From Alkalihalobacterium elongatum (GTDB lineage Bacteria > Bacillota > Bacilli > Bacillales > Bacillaceae_F), in assembly GCF_019024285.1 (NCBI RefSeq), contig NZ_WMKZ01000016.1:29384-93383 (forward strand): DNA of 64,000 bases, written 5' to 3'. The notes under the pieces are model-generated. The model was not told the DNA's origin. It was given only the letters and a program-made list of their open reading frames with translations, and did no database searches. The number at the start of each line of letters is the position of its first letter. Positions within the stretch are counted from its first letter, which is position 1. Position numbers and translations under genes: made by a program. Of the stretch, positions 27,711 through 37,682 are shown piece after piece.

Positions 27711-28988
27711 CTCTAAATTTATAACGTCTAGTGTTTTAATTATTTGCTCACCTAATCTAAACGCTAACAACGGTGGAACAGCATCTCCTACTTGCTTATA
27801 TTTATCTTGAATTTTACCATTATTTGATGATGCTCTTTTTGGCCCACCAAAAATATACCAATCTGGGAAACTTTGAAGTCTAGCTGCCTCTCTTCCAGTT
27901 ATTGCTCTATCCAGTGAATAATGAAGTATTTCCTCGTTACAATGAGCCGTTACTGTATGACTTGGTTCACTGTCTATCAACCTTCTATTTCGTTGTGCAT
28001 AAGGCCTTTTAGGAAAATACATATTTCTATTTTCTTCTTGACCAGTTGCCATTAACCTTTCAGCCGCTTGTTTCATATTTTCACCTTGCTTAATTAACTG
28101 AAATCTTACTATTTGGCTTTCCTTATGCCTTGTTGCCAAATGATCATTTATTTTATTAGTTTCAAAATCTATATAAGGAGGAACATTGATGCTTCCCCTT
28201 ACAAAATCTAAAAATTCTTTCCTATGTTTTTCACTCACCATTGCCATGTCAAATGTGTAATCACTACTATTATGCTCTGTTTTGATAAGAGATAAATCAT
28301 CCAAAGCATCATAGGTTGATACAAAGGGATTATTAGTCCCAGGTCCATGAGTAGGTTTGGAGAATTCATATGCAACAGAGAATTTATTATCAATTCCTAC
28401 CATAAAATATCTTTCTCTCTTTTGTGGTACACCGTAATATGCAGCATTTAAAACATCTTCATTTATAGTAAATCCAGATTCCCGAAAATCATGAATAAGC
28501 CCCTGATAAAAGCGTTTATAATTTCCAGTTTTAATCGCTTTTACATTTTCAAAAAGTATCATTTTCGTTTGAACTAATTTAGATATTCTAATTATCTCCA
28601 AGTATAAGGTGTTTCTATTATCATTAACATTCCTTTTACCTGCCATTGAAAAGCCTTCACATGGGGCACCACCAGTTACTATATCTACACGCTCTCTATT
28701 AAACCTTGTTTTTAAGATATGTAATAATATCTCATTATTTAATAACCTAATATCACCATTTATTATTATTGTCTTTTGGCTCTCTTTTAAAAATGAATCA
28801 GTTACTTTCCCTGAAAGCAATTCTTCTAAATTAACAAGGTCTGCATTGTGGGAATGACTATATGTTTCACAACTTTCTTTACTAATTTCTACTGCGATTA
28901 AGGGTTTGATACCACATAACTTTAAGCCAGTGCACAGTCCACCTGGACCAGAAAACAAATCAATAGATGTATATTTTGTACTAAGCAT
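27687..28988 (-). CDS. DNA (cytosine-5) methyltransferase of HpaII-type R-M system
   Basis: The roughly 433-residue enzyme has the ordered C5-methyltransferase motifs: FSGPGG (12-17, AdoMet), GGAPCEGFSMAG with catalytic Cys110, ENV (147-149), QKRER (189-193), a variable target-recognition region (about 220-370) and QVGDAVPP near the C-terminus. It would methylate the host site and protect against the divergent endonuclease. By analogy with the paired HpaII-family nuclease the site is CCGG; that is inference. ATG 28988 with TTGGAG upstream is preferred over ATG 29027. It is divergently transcribed from the endonuclease, so control by shared promoters is likely. Confidence 0.92.
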   Translation of the reverse strand: MLSTKYTSIDLFSGPGGLCTGLKLCGIKPLIAVEISKESCETYSHSHNADLVNLEELLSGKVTDSFLKESQKTIIINGDIRLLNNEILLHILKTRFNRERVDIVTGGAPCEGFSMAGKRNVNDNRNTLYLEIIRISKLVQTKMILFENVKAIKTGNYKRFYQGLIHDFRESGFTINEDVLNAAYYGVPQKRERYFMVGIDNKFSVAYEFSKPTHGPGTNNPFVSTYDALDDLSLIKTEHNSSDYTFDMAMVSEKHRKEFLDFVRGSINVPPYIDFETNKINDHLATRHKESQIVRFQLIKQGENMKQAAERLMATGQEENRNMYFPKRPYAQRNRRLIDSEPSHTVTAHCNEEILHYSLDRAITGREAARLQSFPDWYIFGGPKRASSNNGKIQDKYKQVGDAVPPLLAFRLGEQIIKTLDVINLEKKPSANV

Positions 28989-29093
28989 AAAATCACTCCA
29001 ATTGAATATAATATGTATATATGGCAAAAACTATTCATAAAGTCCTGAATATATTATACCACATTATTGTTCATTATTAGGAGGGAATTCATA

Positions 29094-30242
29094 GTGGCTA
29101 ATAAAGGTGAATGGTCCGAACCTTATGCAATACTGAAAATACTGGCTGACAAAAAAATTGCGGCCTACAATAGTCAATCAAATGAACCGTCAAATGTTTC
29201 ATATCCCGTTAATAAACTATATCGTCATGCCAAGGGTACTCCTCGTAAGAAACCATCTAATATAACCTTTGAATGGGAATACTGTTATGATGACAAAGGT
29301 GAAAGTGTAAAGGTGATTGATTACACGAAAAAGGAGCTTGTTATTGAAGTCACTATTGATGAAATTAAGAAGCACGTCAAAATGCTGGAGGATGAGATAA
29401 AAAATGGTAAGGGTAGCTTTTTTATAAGCCAAGAAGTCACAAGCTTTTTGGAAAAAATCCATGTCATTACCCCTGATTCTTCAGGGCTAAAAAGAGATGT
29501 AACGATAGAATTATATGACTTTAAAACATCAAAAAACTATGAGCTTGGATTTAATATAAAATCATTTTATGGAAAACCTCCTACAATATTTGGCGCATCA
29601 AATTCCTCTAATATGGTTTATGAGCTTATCCCACAAGAAAATAAACCTTCAGTAATGCCTGCCCATGAAATAAACAGAATTAACAGCTTAAAGAACAATA
29701 AAAATAGGCTTACTGAAATCAGTAATAATGGTTATGTTCTAAAATACATGAAACCAAACAAAACAGTTTTCGGAAATAATTTAAAACTAATTGATTATGA
29801 GCTTCCCATCATTATTTCTGAAATGTTAAAGTATTATTATTACGAAGACGCAAATAAAACAATGCTAGATCTAGTAAATCATCTTGAAGCAAATAACCCA
29901 TGTGATTTCCCTCTTGATTCACTTCCTCATTTTTATAGATATAAACTAAAACGTTTTCTTCTTGATATTGCTCTCGGTATGACTGGAGGTACCCCTTGGA
30001 ATGGTCTTCACGAAGCTAACGGAGGTTACATAATTGTAAATAAAGATGGAAGTATCGTTTGTTTACATTCTACGGACAGAGAATTGTTTCAAGACCTGCT
30101 TCTTAATACCGCTTATTTTGAAACTGCTACGAGAGGCAGATATAAACACGTTCAAATATATGAAAGAGAAGGAAGAATGTATATTATGCTTAACCTGCAG
30201 ATTAGGTTTAACCTCAAACAACTTCTTAAAGAAGTTGTTTGA
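29094..30242 (+). CDS. HpaII-family type II restriction endonuclease
   Basis: The 382-residue protein opens (M)ANKGEWSEPYAILKILAD, the hallmark start of R.HpaII relatives. It has a nuclease core near 130-160 (LKRDVTIEL, then LGFNIKSFYG, the strand bearing the catalytic Lys in this family) and GMTGGTPWNG-HEANGGYIIV in the C-terminal half. It is slightly longer than R.HpaII. It should cut unmethylated CCGG if specificity is conserved. GTG 29094 follows TAGGAGGG at 9 nt; the frame also extends upstream to 29067 but then contains the ribosome site. It is divergent from its methyltransferase, with 105 bp between. Confidence 0.9.
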   Translation: MANKGEWSEPYAILKILADKKIAAYNSQSNEPSNVSYPVNKLYRHAKGTPRKKPSNITFEWEYCYDDKGESVKVIDYTKKELVIEVTIDEIKKHVKMLEDEIKNGKGSFFISQEVTSFLEKIHVITPDSSGLKRDVTIELYDFKTSKNYELGFNIKSFYGKPPTIFGASNSSNMVYELIPQENKPSVMPAHEINRINSLKNNKNRLTEISNNGYVLKYMKPNKTVFGNNLKLIDYELPIIISEMLKYYYYEDANKTMLDLVNHLEANNPCDFPLDSLPHFYRYKLKRFLLDIALGMTGGTPWNGLHEANGGYIIVNKDGSIVCLHSTDRELFQDLLLNTAYFETATRGRYKHVQIYEREGRMYIMLNLQIRFNLKQLLKEVV

Positions 30243-30256
30243 TTGATAGAAGAAGA

Positions 30257-30288
30257 ACCAGGTATCATCTAACTAGATGATACCTGGT
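30257..30288 (+). terminator. Terminator after the restriction endonuclease gene
   Basis: ACCAGGTATCATCT and AGATGATACCTGGT form a perfect stem of 14-15 bp, followed by ATTTATG. A second hairpin (AAACAACTTC/GAAGTTGTTT, 30217-30241) overlaps the stop codon just before it. Confidence 0.8.
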
Positions 30289-30435
30289 ATTTATGTACTT
30301 GCTTATTAATAAAAGTCCTAGTTTGTTGTTGTTGTGAACTCCCCCTAGTGTAAGTAATTACTTAAAACAAAGCAAATCTCCATAAAAATAGAAGCTGATT
30401 TATCTATACTCACTGGAAACGGGAGAAGCTTTAGT

Positions 30436-30760
30436 GCACCCTTCTATAATCACAATTATGTGAAACGCTCGTCTACATAATCTTTAAAGAGGAGAGAGAA
30501 CTGCTGCTGCAAGTATCCTATATATGATGGCAAGGCATGTGTAAAGTACACCCTACTGCCTTCACCCTTCACCTCCTAATTAAATTATTACACCTAAAAC
30601 ATCTTAGCTCAAACTACCTTATAGTTAACACCTATCATCTAAAATCTAAATAACAATCCATGGAGGTATCCCTCATGAAACACAACTACATTATGGTATT
30701 TAGCACAATTCGCTTATTATCAGCCAAACATGCTAAGAAGGGATCGGTGCCTGTCCCCCA
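30436..30760 (+). pseudogene. Remnant of a ComK-family gene and the start of its downstream small ORF
   Basis: From 30436 to about 30570 the sequence follows the intact-like copy at 37175-37350 (CTTCTATAATCACA, then GAACTGCTGCTGCAAGTATCCTA against GAAATGCTGCTACAAGTGTCCTA), with several indels. At 30660-30685 TGGAGGTATCCCTC followed by ATG matches the ribosome site and start of the small ORF that follows the ComK copy at 37.4 kb. The frame soon ends inside the next inverted repeat. The segment lies directly downstream of the R-M pair. Confidence 0.65.
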
Positions 30761-30797
30761 CTAGAGTAAAGTATTACCGTAGCGGGGGACAGACCCC
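30746..30797. repeat. Inverted repeat A (CTGTCCCCC/GGGGGACAG family)
   Basis: CTGTCCCCC (30751-30759) pairs with GGGGGACAG (30784-30792) around a loop containing AGTAAAGTATTACCGTAG. The same structure recurs at 31649 and 36205. It lies just downstream of the EcsC-like gene. Confidence 0.8.
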
Positions 30798-30800
30798 AAA

Positions 30801-31622
30801 TCATTTTTCTTGTTCGTCTATATAATCCTCATATTCTGCGTCTATAATCTCGGGATCTATTTCGTTTTTTGAGTCATAAAAATCCACGTCTGCTATTGGC
30901 AAATCTCTTAAATAATTTTTTAGCCTATTTGCTAATGGCCGATATGTACTGTATGTTATCCCACCAGAAATTACAGCCCCTACAACAGGAACAACTTTAC
31001 CAATACCTCTTGCAAAAATTTGTTTAGTCATTTTGATCCCTAGCTTTTCCGCAACCTTCTTTACAATTGGATAAATTGAACCTTTCATCAGGGCTCTATT
31101 AGCCACGTCTTTTTCAACTTTTATTGCGGCAACTTTACCTATTTTAGCAACAGCTGCATTAGCTGCGTTTACCCCAAACATTACACCAAGAAAGAGAGTT
31201 AATTGATTCATTGTCTCATCATCAAAACTATCATCAGTATTGTACATTTCTTTCCATCCATACAAATATACTAGCTTTTGCATAACTCTTATAATATGTG
31301 CAAAGTACTGTGCTACATCAGCTGGGACTGTTCCTATCATTGCAAATCCACCCGGAATTCCTGCTGCAGCTGAAATTGAAGTAACTCTCATTGTCTCGTT
31401 ACTTATACAGGACTTTGCTAGCTTATCTATTTCTTCTTTTGGAATACCTGCACTTGCTGGGTTTTTCTTGATTGCCCTCTCGATAACTTCTTGTGAATAA
31501 TGTTTATCCAACTGTTTTCTTAAAAATTCACTCCGTCTCACTTTCACACCAGGTACGTTCATTGCAGCTTTAATAACAGAGTAAAAATAATCTTCAGACC
31601 TGACTTGAATTTCCTGCGCCAT
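30801..31622 (-). CDS. EcsC-like membrane-associated protein
   Basis: The 273-residue protein has Ala/Gly-rich helices (ISAAAGIPGGFAMIGTVPADVAQYF near 83-107; LGVMFGVNAANAAVAKIGKVA near 143; VPVVGAVISGGITYSTY near 208) flanked by charged segments, and an acidic tail. The pattern fits EcsC-domain proteins, which have been linked to membranes but have no defined activity. It sits between two copies of the same inverted repeat and next to a broken helicase-nuclease gene in a defence-rich region. A function in defence is possible but not shown by sequence. Confidence 0.6.
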   Translation of the reverse strand: MAQEIQVRSEDYFYSVIKAAMNVPGVKVRRSEFLRKQLDKHYSQEVIERAIKKNPASAGIPKEEIDKLAKSCISNETMRVTSISAAAGIPGGFAMIGTVPADVAQYFAHIIRVMQKLVYLYGWKEMYNTDDSFDDETMNQLTLFLGVMFGVNAANAAVAKIGKVAAIKVEKDVANRALMKGSIYPIVKKVAEKLGIKMTKQIFARGIGKVVPVVGAVISGGITYSTYRPLANRLKNYLRDLPIADVDFYDSKNEIDPEIIDAEYEDYIDEQEK

Positions 31623-31648
31623 AATAATCCCCTATCCTTTGAGGAACA

Positions 31649-31699
31649 GGGTCTGTCCCCCACTATATTAATACGTTAACGTAGCGGAGGACAGACTCC
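31649..31699. repeat. Inverted repeat B (CTGTCCCCC family)
   Basis: GGGTCTGTCCCCCACTA pairs with TAGCGGAGGACAGACTCC with small mismatches; the loop is ATTAATACGTTAACG-like. It lies between the EcsC-like gene and the helicase-nuclease gene. Confidence 0.8.
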
Positions 31700-31718
31700 A
31701 ACACTTAGTAGTTCCTCT

Positions 31719-34623
31719 CTAGTTTTTTTCTACCTTAAGCTTCGGTATAACATATTCAACTTTATTAGAAGTTGTTTCAGAAGGATTAGGTACTGAGGCT
31801 TGATTAGAGGTAATCCCCATTTCATCTAATTTTTCCCACAGACTTTCCATAGCTTTTTCACGGTTAAAATAGAATTCTCTACCTCGTACTCGCCAAAACT
31901 TCCATCCTGAGCGTTCAAGAGATTCTTGTCGTTGCATATCTTCCTCAAACTTTTCAGGTCCATGCCACCTCTCACCGTCACACTCTACAGCGAGACGATC
32001 ACGGATTCCTTCAATTACAAAATCTATTCGATATCTTCCTACCACTACTTGAGGAGTTACTTTGTAGCCCTTAGCTAAGATCATTCTTAATACGTCTTTT
32101 TCAAATGGCGAATCACATTTATCTTCTAGATCTTCAAACTGCTCGTTTGTTCGGTTAGGATTTTTACAGTAACTTAGTAGTCGGTACCGCAAGTCATCTG
32201 GGTTTAAATCCTCTAATTCTATCGAATGGTACAATCTCATTTGATTTTTTGCACGGCTAGCTGCGACATTAAATCGTTGTTTATCACTTGTTTTTGTCAG
32301 TGCCATGAAACGTCGTCCAGGAGCAACGATCATCGATAAGAAGATAATGTCACGTTCATCTCCTTGAAGAGTATATGAATTACCACAAATGATTTTACGA
32401 TTGACATATTCTTTTTCACCAAGGGCTTCACGTATTCTAGACTCCAGCAGCTTCGCTTGCTTTTGGCCTTGGAGGGCAATAACCCCAAATGTTTGTCCCT
32501 TATACTTTGGATCTTTAACCATCTCTATCATATCTGCTACTATAGCGTCTACTTCTGGTACATTAATATCTTTATCTTTTTCATCGTTGTAGCCATCATT
32601 CACTTTAACTGCCGTAACTGGTGGATCAATCTTTTCTTCTTCTAACGGGAGGCGAAGCGGGATCATTTCACCACCATAGCTTAAATCATTTGAAAATTGA
32701 ATGATCTCTGGGACACATCGGAAATGTTCTCTTAACATGAGCTTTCCTTCTTTAGGGAAAGTTTGTTCAGCAATTTCATAAAGTGAAATATTCCCATCAA
32801 ATAGATTTCCGTTCGGGATCCCATTAAGGTACCTTCTCACCAATTCATGGACATCATCTAATTTTGTACCAATATCTGTAGGACTGATTTGTTCATCATC
32901 GCCCACAACGATTACTTTTTTACCACGCATCAAAACGTTAATCGAAAAAAGATCACATTGACTGCTTTCATCAAAAATGATGACATCAAATTTGTCGTTG
33001 GTGACAGGGAAGTTTTCTAACACTTGGTTAACAGGCATGATCCAAACAGGTATAGCCGATTGAGCTGTTTTCATCTCATTCCGTGCATCTTTTAGATGTT
33101 GATGAGCGTATTTCCCTGTTCCTTTTCCAAAACGTTTAATATATGTTTTCCAAGCGGAAAGTGAACGTTTCTCACTTTCTGTTATTCGTTCAATTTGATT
33201 TTTCCAAGTTGATTGACTAACTATGTCTTGAATCAGTCTTTTTTGTTCTTTATGTTCCTCTTCGATTTGGCTTTTGATTAGACCAACATTCATGTCCTTT
33301 GTTTCATCCAACCAAGTATGAAGTTTCTTTAGTTCAAGAGCTTCTTCGTATTGCTCTGGAAAAGGAATGGGTTGCCCAGTTGACATTTCAATCCCCTTTC
33401 CTGTTAAAGGTAATGTACGTGATAAGACATGTAATATTTCGTAAAACCGTTTGACATCTACTTGGAGTTTTTCTAAATTCCCAAGCTTTTCTAATTGTTC
33501 TTTCCATAAGACTTCATCCCTAGTCTGGAACGCGGTAATGAAGTCCTTCCATATCAGATGAGCACCACCTTGATTTCCTACCTTTGTAAGTTGTGCTAAT
33601 TCTTCATTTAACTGCTTTAGCCACTTCTCATATTCTACATATTGTAAAACGACTTCTAACTCACTAGCTAACTGCTCGTACGTTTTTACTGAGAATAGGT
33701 CGAGCTGAGACATTGTATATCGTTTGATTTCTTCTTTAAAGGCTTGTATAGCATCTACTACCTTTAGTAAAACATCTAACTGTTGAATTTTTTGATCTAA
33801 GGCGTGCGGGAACCTCTCATCTTCAAGTTCAATCGGCTCCAGCCGAACGTCAGCCATATTTCCATTAAAAATTCTCGCTGCTTCATCTCGTTTTTGTTGG
33901 TAACTTAAAAACTGTTCTAGCAGTTCAATATCCTCAACAGTACGGATCGACTCTCCATTAAGGATACTCGTTTCAAATAAGTATTTGGTTCGCTTTCCTT
34001 TGAACATAAGAAAGAGTGCATTTGGCTTCTTCCCTGACTGCAACCGCTCTTTTGCAATTGAAAAATCTTCTGCCAAATCTTGTCGTCCTTTATTAGGAAG
34101 GGTAATTTTATGTGTAACGAGTGAATGATAGAGCTCAAACAGTTCTTCATTTTTCGCCTGTAAATCAGAAAGTAATGTTCTCCACCGTTCCTCTCGTTTA
34201 CCACCAGCCATGCAATCATCTAAAATTAATTTGTACTCGCTACTAGAAAGGATAGCAGCACTCTGATAAACTCCTTGAACATGGGTTAGTAAACTTTTAA
34301 TGACTTCCTCTTCTAAAGGAACATTATATTTCTGTTGAATTTGTTTTGTTTGTTCAACCGATTCCTCCAGCTCTTTCCCTTTTTTAATAAAATCAGTGAA
34401 GGATGTGAAGCTGCGAATATCTTTTTCGACTTTCGGTAAAGTTTCTTTAACTAAGACTAAGTCCTCTTTTTGGAGTTTTCCTTTTAAGTCCCATAACTCT
34501 CTAAATTCAGGAGATGAAATAGGGAAACTCAAATTCATTTCAACATCATCATGTAACCACACATAACTAATCGTTGTTTCAGCCAGACGCTTTGCTACAT
34601 CATATTTGAAAAGTTTTTCGCCT
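31719..34623 (-). pseudogene. SF1 helicase-nuclease, C-terminal fragment after frameshift
   Basis: This frame holds a long helical insert, helicase motif II (VIIFDESSQCD), GDDEQISPTD (motif III), HFRCVPEI (motif IV region) and the AAA_12-type C-terminal lobe, then a nuclease-like tail (SPFEKDVLRMIL, DRLAVECDGERWHG, SGWKFWRVRGREF) of the DUF559/Vsr-like group. It lacks motif I, which is in the upstream frame. The two frames join near 34660 in an A run; reading through in this frame gives NAEKEGTPLEYKGEKLF. The first possible start (GTG 34562) has no ribosome site, so this is not a separate gene. Confidence 0.85.
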
Positions 34624-36120
34624 TTATATTCTAGCGGTGTTCCTTCTTTCTCGGCATTTTAAGTCATTTTTTAAACGAGCTTCATTTCGCTTACTTTGGT
34701 CAAGCAGTTCTTTATTTCTAGCAATTTCAGCCTCTAGCTTGTGAACATCTAGCTCTCCTAACTTTTCACTTAAAGAACGAATCGATTGCTCAATTTCCTG
34801 AAGCGATTCGCGCCCACCACCTAAGACTGGTACACATAAATCCCTAATATCCTTTGGGATTTTCGCTTTTAAGACTTTTAATGGACTTTCTTTCTGGCTC
34901 GTAATTAAGATCTTTTTACCTTGAGCAAGGAAATGAGACACTAAATTAGCGATCGTATGGGTTTTCCCCGTTCCTGGAGGTCCCTGAACCGATACTCCAT
35001 AATTGTGCTCAATTCGATTGACGATTTCCTTTTGCTGCTCATTGGACTCCAGTGGGAAATACAGATCATTTGTTGAGAAGTCTAGCCCATCATTGTTTGC
35101 TTCAGAAGGTTCCCCCTCCTCTGCTTCTAACTGTTCACCAACAATTGCTTGTAGTGCAGGAGTCACCTCAATGTCACCATCTAAAATTCCATTAATTATT
35201 TTTTCTAAATCATCCCGTAAAACTCGAACACTTTTTCTCCTTAATGAAAAGAAGCTTTCATCATAAATTGCGGGATGTTGATTTACTTCTATTTTAGAGT
35301 GCTCCCGAATATATTTTCCGTTCGGGTCAAACAAATGAATGTACTGGGTAAAAAAAGTATCAAGATTATCTAAAATCGATGTTGTTAAAATACTTTCATT
35401 TAACTGATTAATTTTTTCTATGTTATTGATCCGGACACCAGAGAACATTTCACGCTCAACATTCGTAGCCACTTGAACTTGTTTAATAGAAATAATTCCT
35501 TTTTCTGCATCCAGTTCTAACTCCAATTTTGTTGTTAGTAATGGGTATCGGATCGTTCCCACCTTTTCATCTGGATGCTGCCAACAAAAGAGTCCCCTAG
35601 CGAAGATATACTCTAAAGTTTCACCTTCCTTTTCCATTTGTTGAATGAGATCAAAGTACTGAACATATAGATCATTCACTTTTTTCTTTTCACGTAATCG
35701 TTCGGCCCATCTATTCCATTCATTTTCCCAACTTTGAAAAGTCGTCACCCTTTTAGGTTCTTCGGAAAAATCTATAGTGATTTCATTCTCATTTTCATCG
35801 AGTACCGTTTTCTCATTTAACCGCGTTACTCTTCTCCGTTCATTTCGATAATCAAAATCGATCCAGCCACTTAATATCGGATCAGGCTGTGGAGGAGATT
35901 CATCCTCTGGTGAAATTTCAAGACGATGAATTTCTAGAAACGTATCCTCATCCTGGCATTGATCAAATAAATAACAACCAGGTAAACTTTTAAATTCCTC
36001 TGTTGGCCAATTCTTTTCAAACTCTCTATAGTCCCTTGTTACTTTCCCTACTAAACTATTTAACGCCAATAAGTATTCAAAGAAATTTTTAACTTTCTGT
36101 TCCGTTCCATCATGTGTCAC
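34624..36120 (-). pseudogene. SF1 helicase-nuclease, N-terminal fragment before frameshift
   Basis: About 498 residues: an unrecognised N-domain (about 1-350) and the ATPase motif I VQGPPGTGKTHTIANL near residues 378-393, then a coiled coil (KLEAEIARNKELLDQ). The frame runs into a stop at 34624 after an extra A in TTAAAATGCC. Removing one base fuses it to the 31719-34623 frame to give one protein of about 1,465 residues, the usual size of this AAA_11/AAA_12 plus DUF559-like family. GTG 36120 with GAGGTG upstream is the likely start. A sequencing error is possible; otherwise the gene is inactive or phase-variable. Confidence 0.85.
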
Positions 36121-36204
36121 ATCAAGCACCTCACAGTTACATCTATTTCTCTATTTTACAACTTTATCCCTATGTTGGGAACTTTTGCTTTTTAATTGGG
36201 ATTC

Positions 36205-36254
36205 GGGGTCTGTCCCCCACTACAGTAAAGTATTACCGTAGGGAGGCAGGCCCC
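36205..36254. repeat. Inverted repeat C (CTGTCCCCC family)
   Basis: GGGGTCTGTCCCCCACTA pairs imperfectly with TAGGGAGGCAGGCCCC. The loop shares AGTAAAGTATTACCGTAG exactly with repeat A. It lies upstream of the helicase-nuclease gene, so repeats A, B and C bracket the EcsC-like and helicase genes. Confidence 0.8.
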
Positions 36255-36425
36255 GCTTTCTAGTAAAATTTACAATTCCTTAAACAAACCTGAACAATCG
36301 TTCATTCCTTTCGCAAATTCATTGTTACATAATAATAAAAGAAAATAGATTCGTTACTTTTGAACTAATTTTAAATACATTACATTTTCTTCCTCTACAT
36401 GCACTATCGTTCATTCCGCTCCATT

Positions 36426-36449
36426 TATACAAATTCAATAATTTGTATA
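36426..36449. promoter_or_regulatory. Palindrome in front of the XRE gene
   Basis: TATACAAATT and AATTTGTATA are perfect inverted repeats with a 4-nt loop, ending a few bases before the AAGGAG ribosome site of the XRE gene. It is a likely autoregulatory operator. Confidence 0.6.
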
Positions 36450-36464
36450 AAAAGGAGCTTTCAC

Positions 36465-36710
36465 TTGAATAAAAATCCTATTCTGTATAACACGTTTGGA
36501 AAAGTGATTAAATTATTAAGAGATAATAAAGGAATGACACAACTAAAATTAGCAGAGGATGCCGATCTTTCGGAAAGATACATTATTGATATTGAAGGCG
36601 GTAAAAGAAACGTTACTCTCGATGTACTCCTTAGTCTAGCAACAGCCCTCGATACTTGTCCTTCTACCATTCTTAAAGAAGTGGAAATAAGAATAAAAGA
36701 AGAACTGTAA
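36465..36710 (+). CDS. XRE-family (Cro/CI-type) small regulator
   Basis: The 81-residue protein is a single lambda-repressor-type helix-turn-helix domain (FGKVIKLLRDNKGMTQLKLAEDADLSERYI, then GGKRNVTLDVLLSLATAL). TTG 36465 has AAGGAG at 9 nt; the ATG 66 nt upstream lacks a site. A palindrome overlaps its leader. It precedes the ComK-family pseudogene and the small ORF/wHTH pair on the same strand and may be part of that cassette, or may control the neighbouring defence genes. Confidence 0.8.
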   Translation: MNKNPILYNTFGKVIKLLRDNKGMTQLKLAEDADLSERYIIDIEGGKRNVTLDVLLSLATALDTCPSTILKEVEIRIKEEL

Positions 36711-36884
36711 AAATGACCTGCCTGGAGTAGCAAGTCCTCTCTTACTCCCTCTCTTTTCCCAAGTATGTCGATGAATCTAACTAGAATAATGGGATGAAAT
36801 TTGAATGAAAAATTCCGCACTTCACCAACTGCGCCATACGAGCAAATTTACCCGAAAAAAAAACCTATAAAGGAGCCATCCAAA

Positions 36885-37363
36885 ATGACTGACATTACCC
36901 TCAATCACTACGTAATCAACAAAGCCACCGAAGCCCTCCTTCCTGCCTATCACACCGACTATCAAACGACCGTCTGGAAAAAGGTCAACGCTTTTACGTA
37001 AAAAAGACACCGCTGCAGCTCATTAAAGAAGCCTGCTTAGAAGGCGGTGCCGATTTTGATGGCAGGAGAGCTGCGGTTACTCATAAAACTGGAATTACAA
37101 CAAAAGCTCCCATCCCTGTAATCCCACAGGACCAAGTCTACGCCTTCCCGACTCACTCTCCAAAACTTCACGAATGCCACTGGCTCTTCTATCATCACAT
37201 TCAAGCAAACAAACGTCATCCCGAAATCCCAACTCATACATACATCATGTTCAAAGACGAAAAAGAAATGCTGCTACAAGTGTCCTACCACACGATGGAA
37301 AGGCAAATGCAAAGAACATCTTACTGTATCACCCGTTTTACACCCTATCTGACCCACAACTAG
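36885..37363 (+). pseudogene. ComK-family competence regulator, single frameshift
   Basis: ATG 36885 has AAAGGAG upstream. The first frame (38 codons) stops in TTTTACGTAA. A one-base shift at TGGAAAAAGG continues as GQRFYVKKTPLQLIKE, then GGADFDGRRAAVTHKTGI and YAFPTHSPKLHECHWLF, matching the conserved ComK core (KPLQI, GRKAGT and FLFPTLSS in B. subtilis ComK). It ends at TAG 37363, about 159 residues in total. ComK switches on DNA-uptake genes; this branch is a paralogue and its role is not known. The simplest cause is loss of one A from a run. Confidence 0.8.
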
Positions 37364-37447
37364 TACAACTTAAACCACTCAAGTTCAAACCAACTTAATT
37401 AACACTTAACAAACTTATTATTACCAACTAACCCAAGGAGGCACTCC

Positions 37448-37681
37448 GTGAAATTCAGCTATACTGATCCACTCAACCACTACAATCATTTTCATCCTAA
37501 AAAACAAATGAATGAAACAATGAACCTTAATAGCAAGCCATCCAAACATCACTTTACGAAAAAGGAACGACACTGGGTGACAGTTCAAAAATTCACAAAA
37601 AATATTCAAATTCATTCACCGTTTTTCACTCGTTCTCTCTATATACATTTTGACGGAACGAAACGGTTAGGGGGATTTTGA
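37448..37681 (+). CDS. Small basic protein of the ComK/wHTH cassette
   Basis: The 77-residue product is rich in His, Lys, Asn and Phe and was not recognised. GTG 37448 has AAGGAGG at about 6 nt. Its stop is one base before the ATG of the next gene, so the two are probably cotranslated. A truncated version of its start, with the same kind of ribosome site, occurs at 30.66 kb after another ComK-family fragment, which supports it being a real member of a repeated gene set. Confidence 0.5.
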   Translation: MKFSYTDPLNHYNHFHPKKQMNETMNLNSKPSKHHFTKKERHWVTVQKFTKNIQIHSPFFTRSLYIHFDGTKRLGGF

Positions 37682-37682
37682 A

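Noticed and set aside
34562..34562. Independent translation start for the second helicase fragment
   Set aside because: The GTG at 34562 has no ribosome site, and coding similarity continues upstream of it in the same frame, so it is the continuation of one gene.
36801..37001. 66-residue plus-strand frame covering the start of the ComK-family gene
   Set aside because: It is the ComK reading frame extended upstream without a ribosome site; the true start is ATG 36885 and the frame ends at the frameshift.
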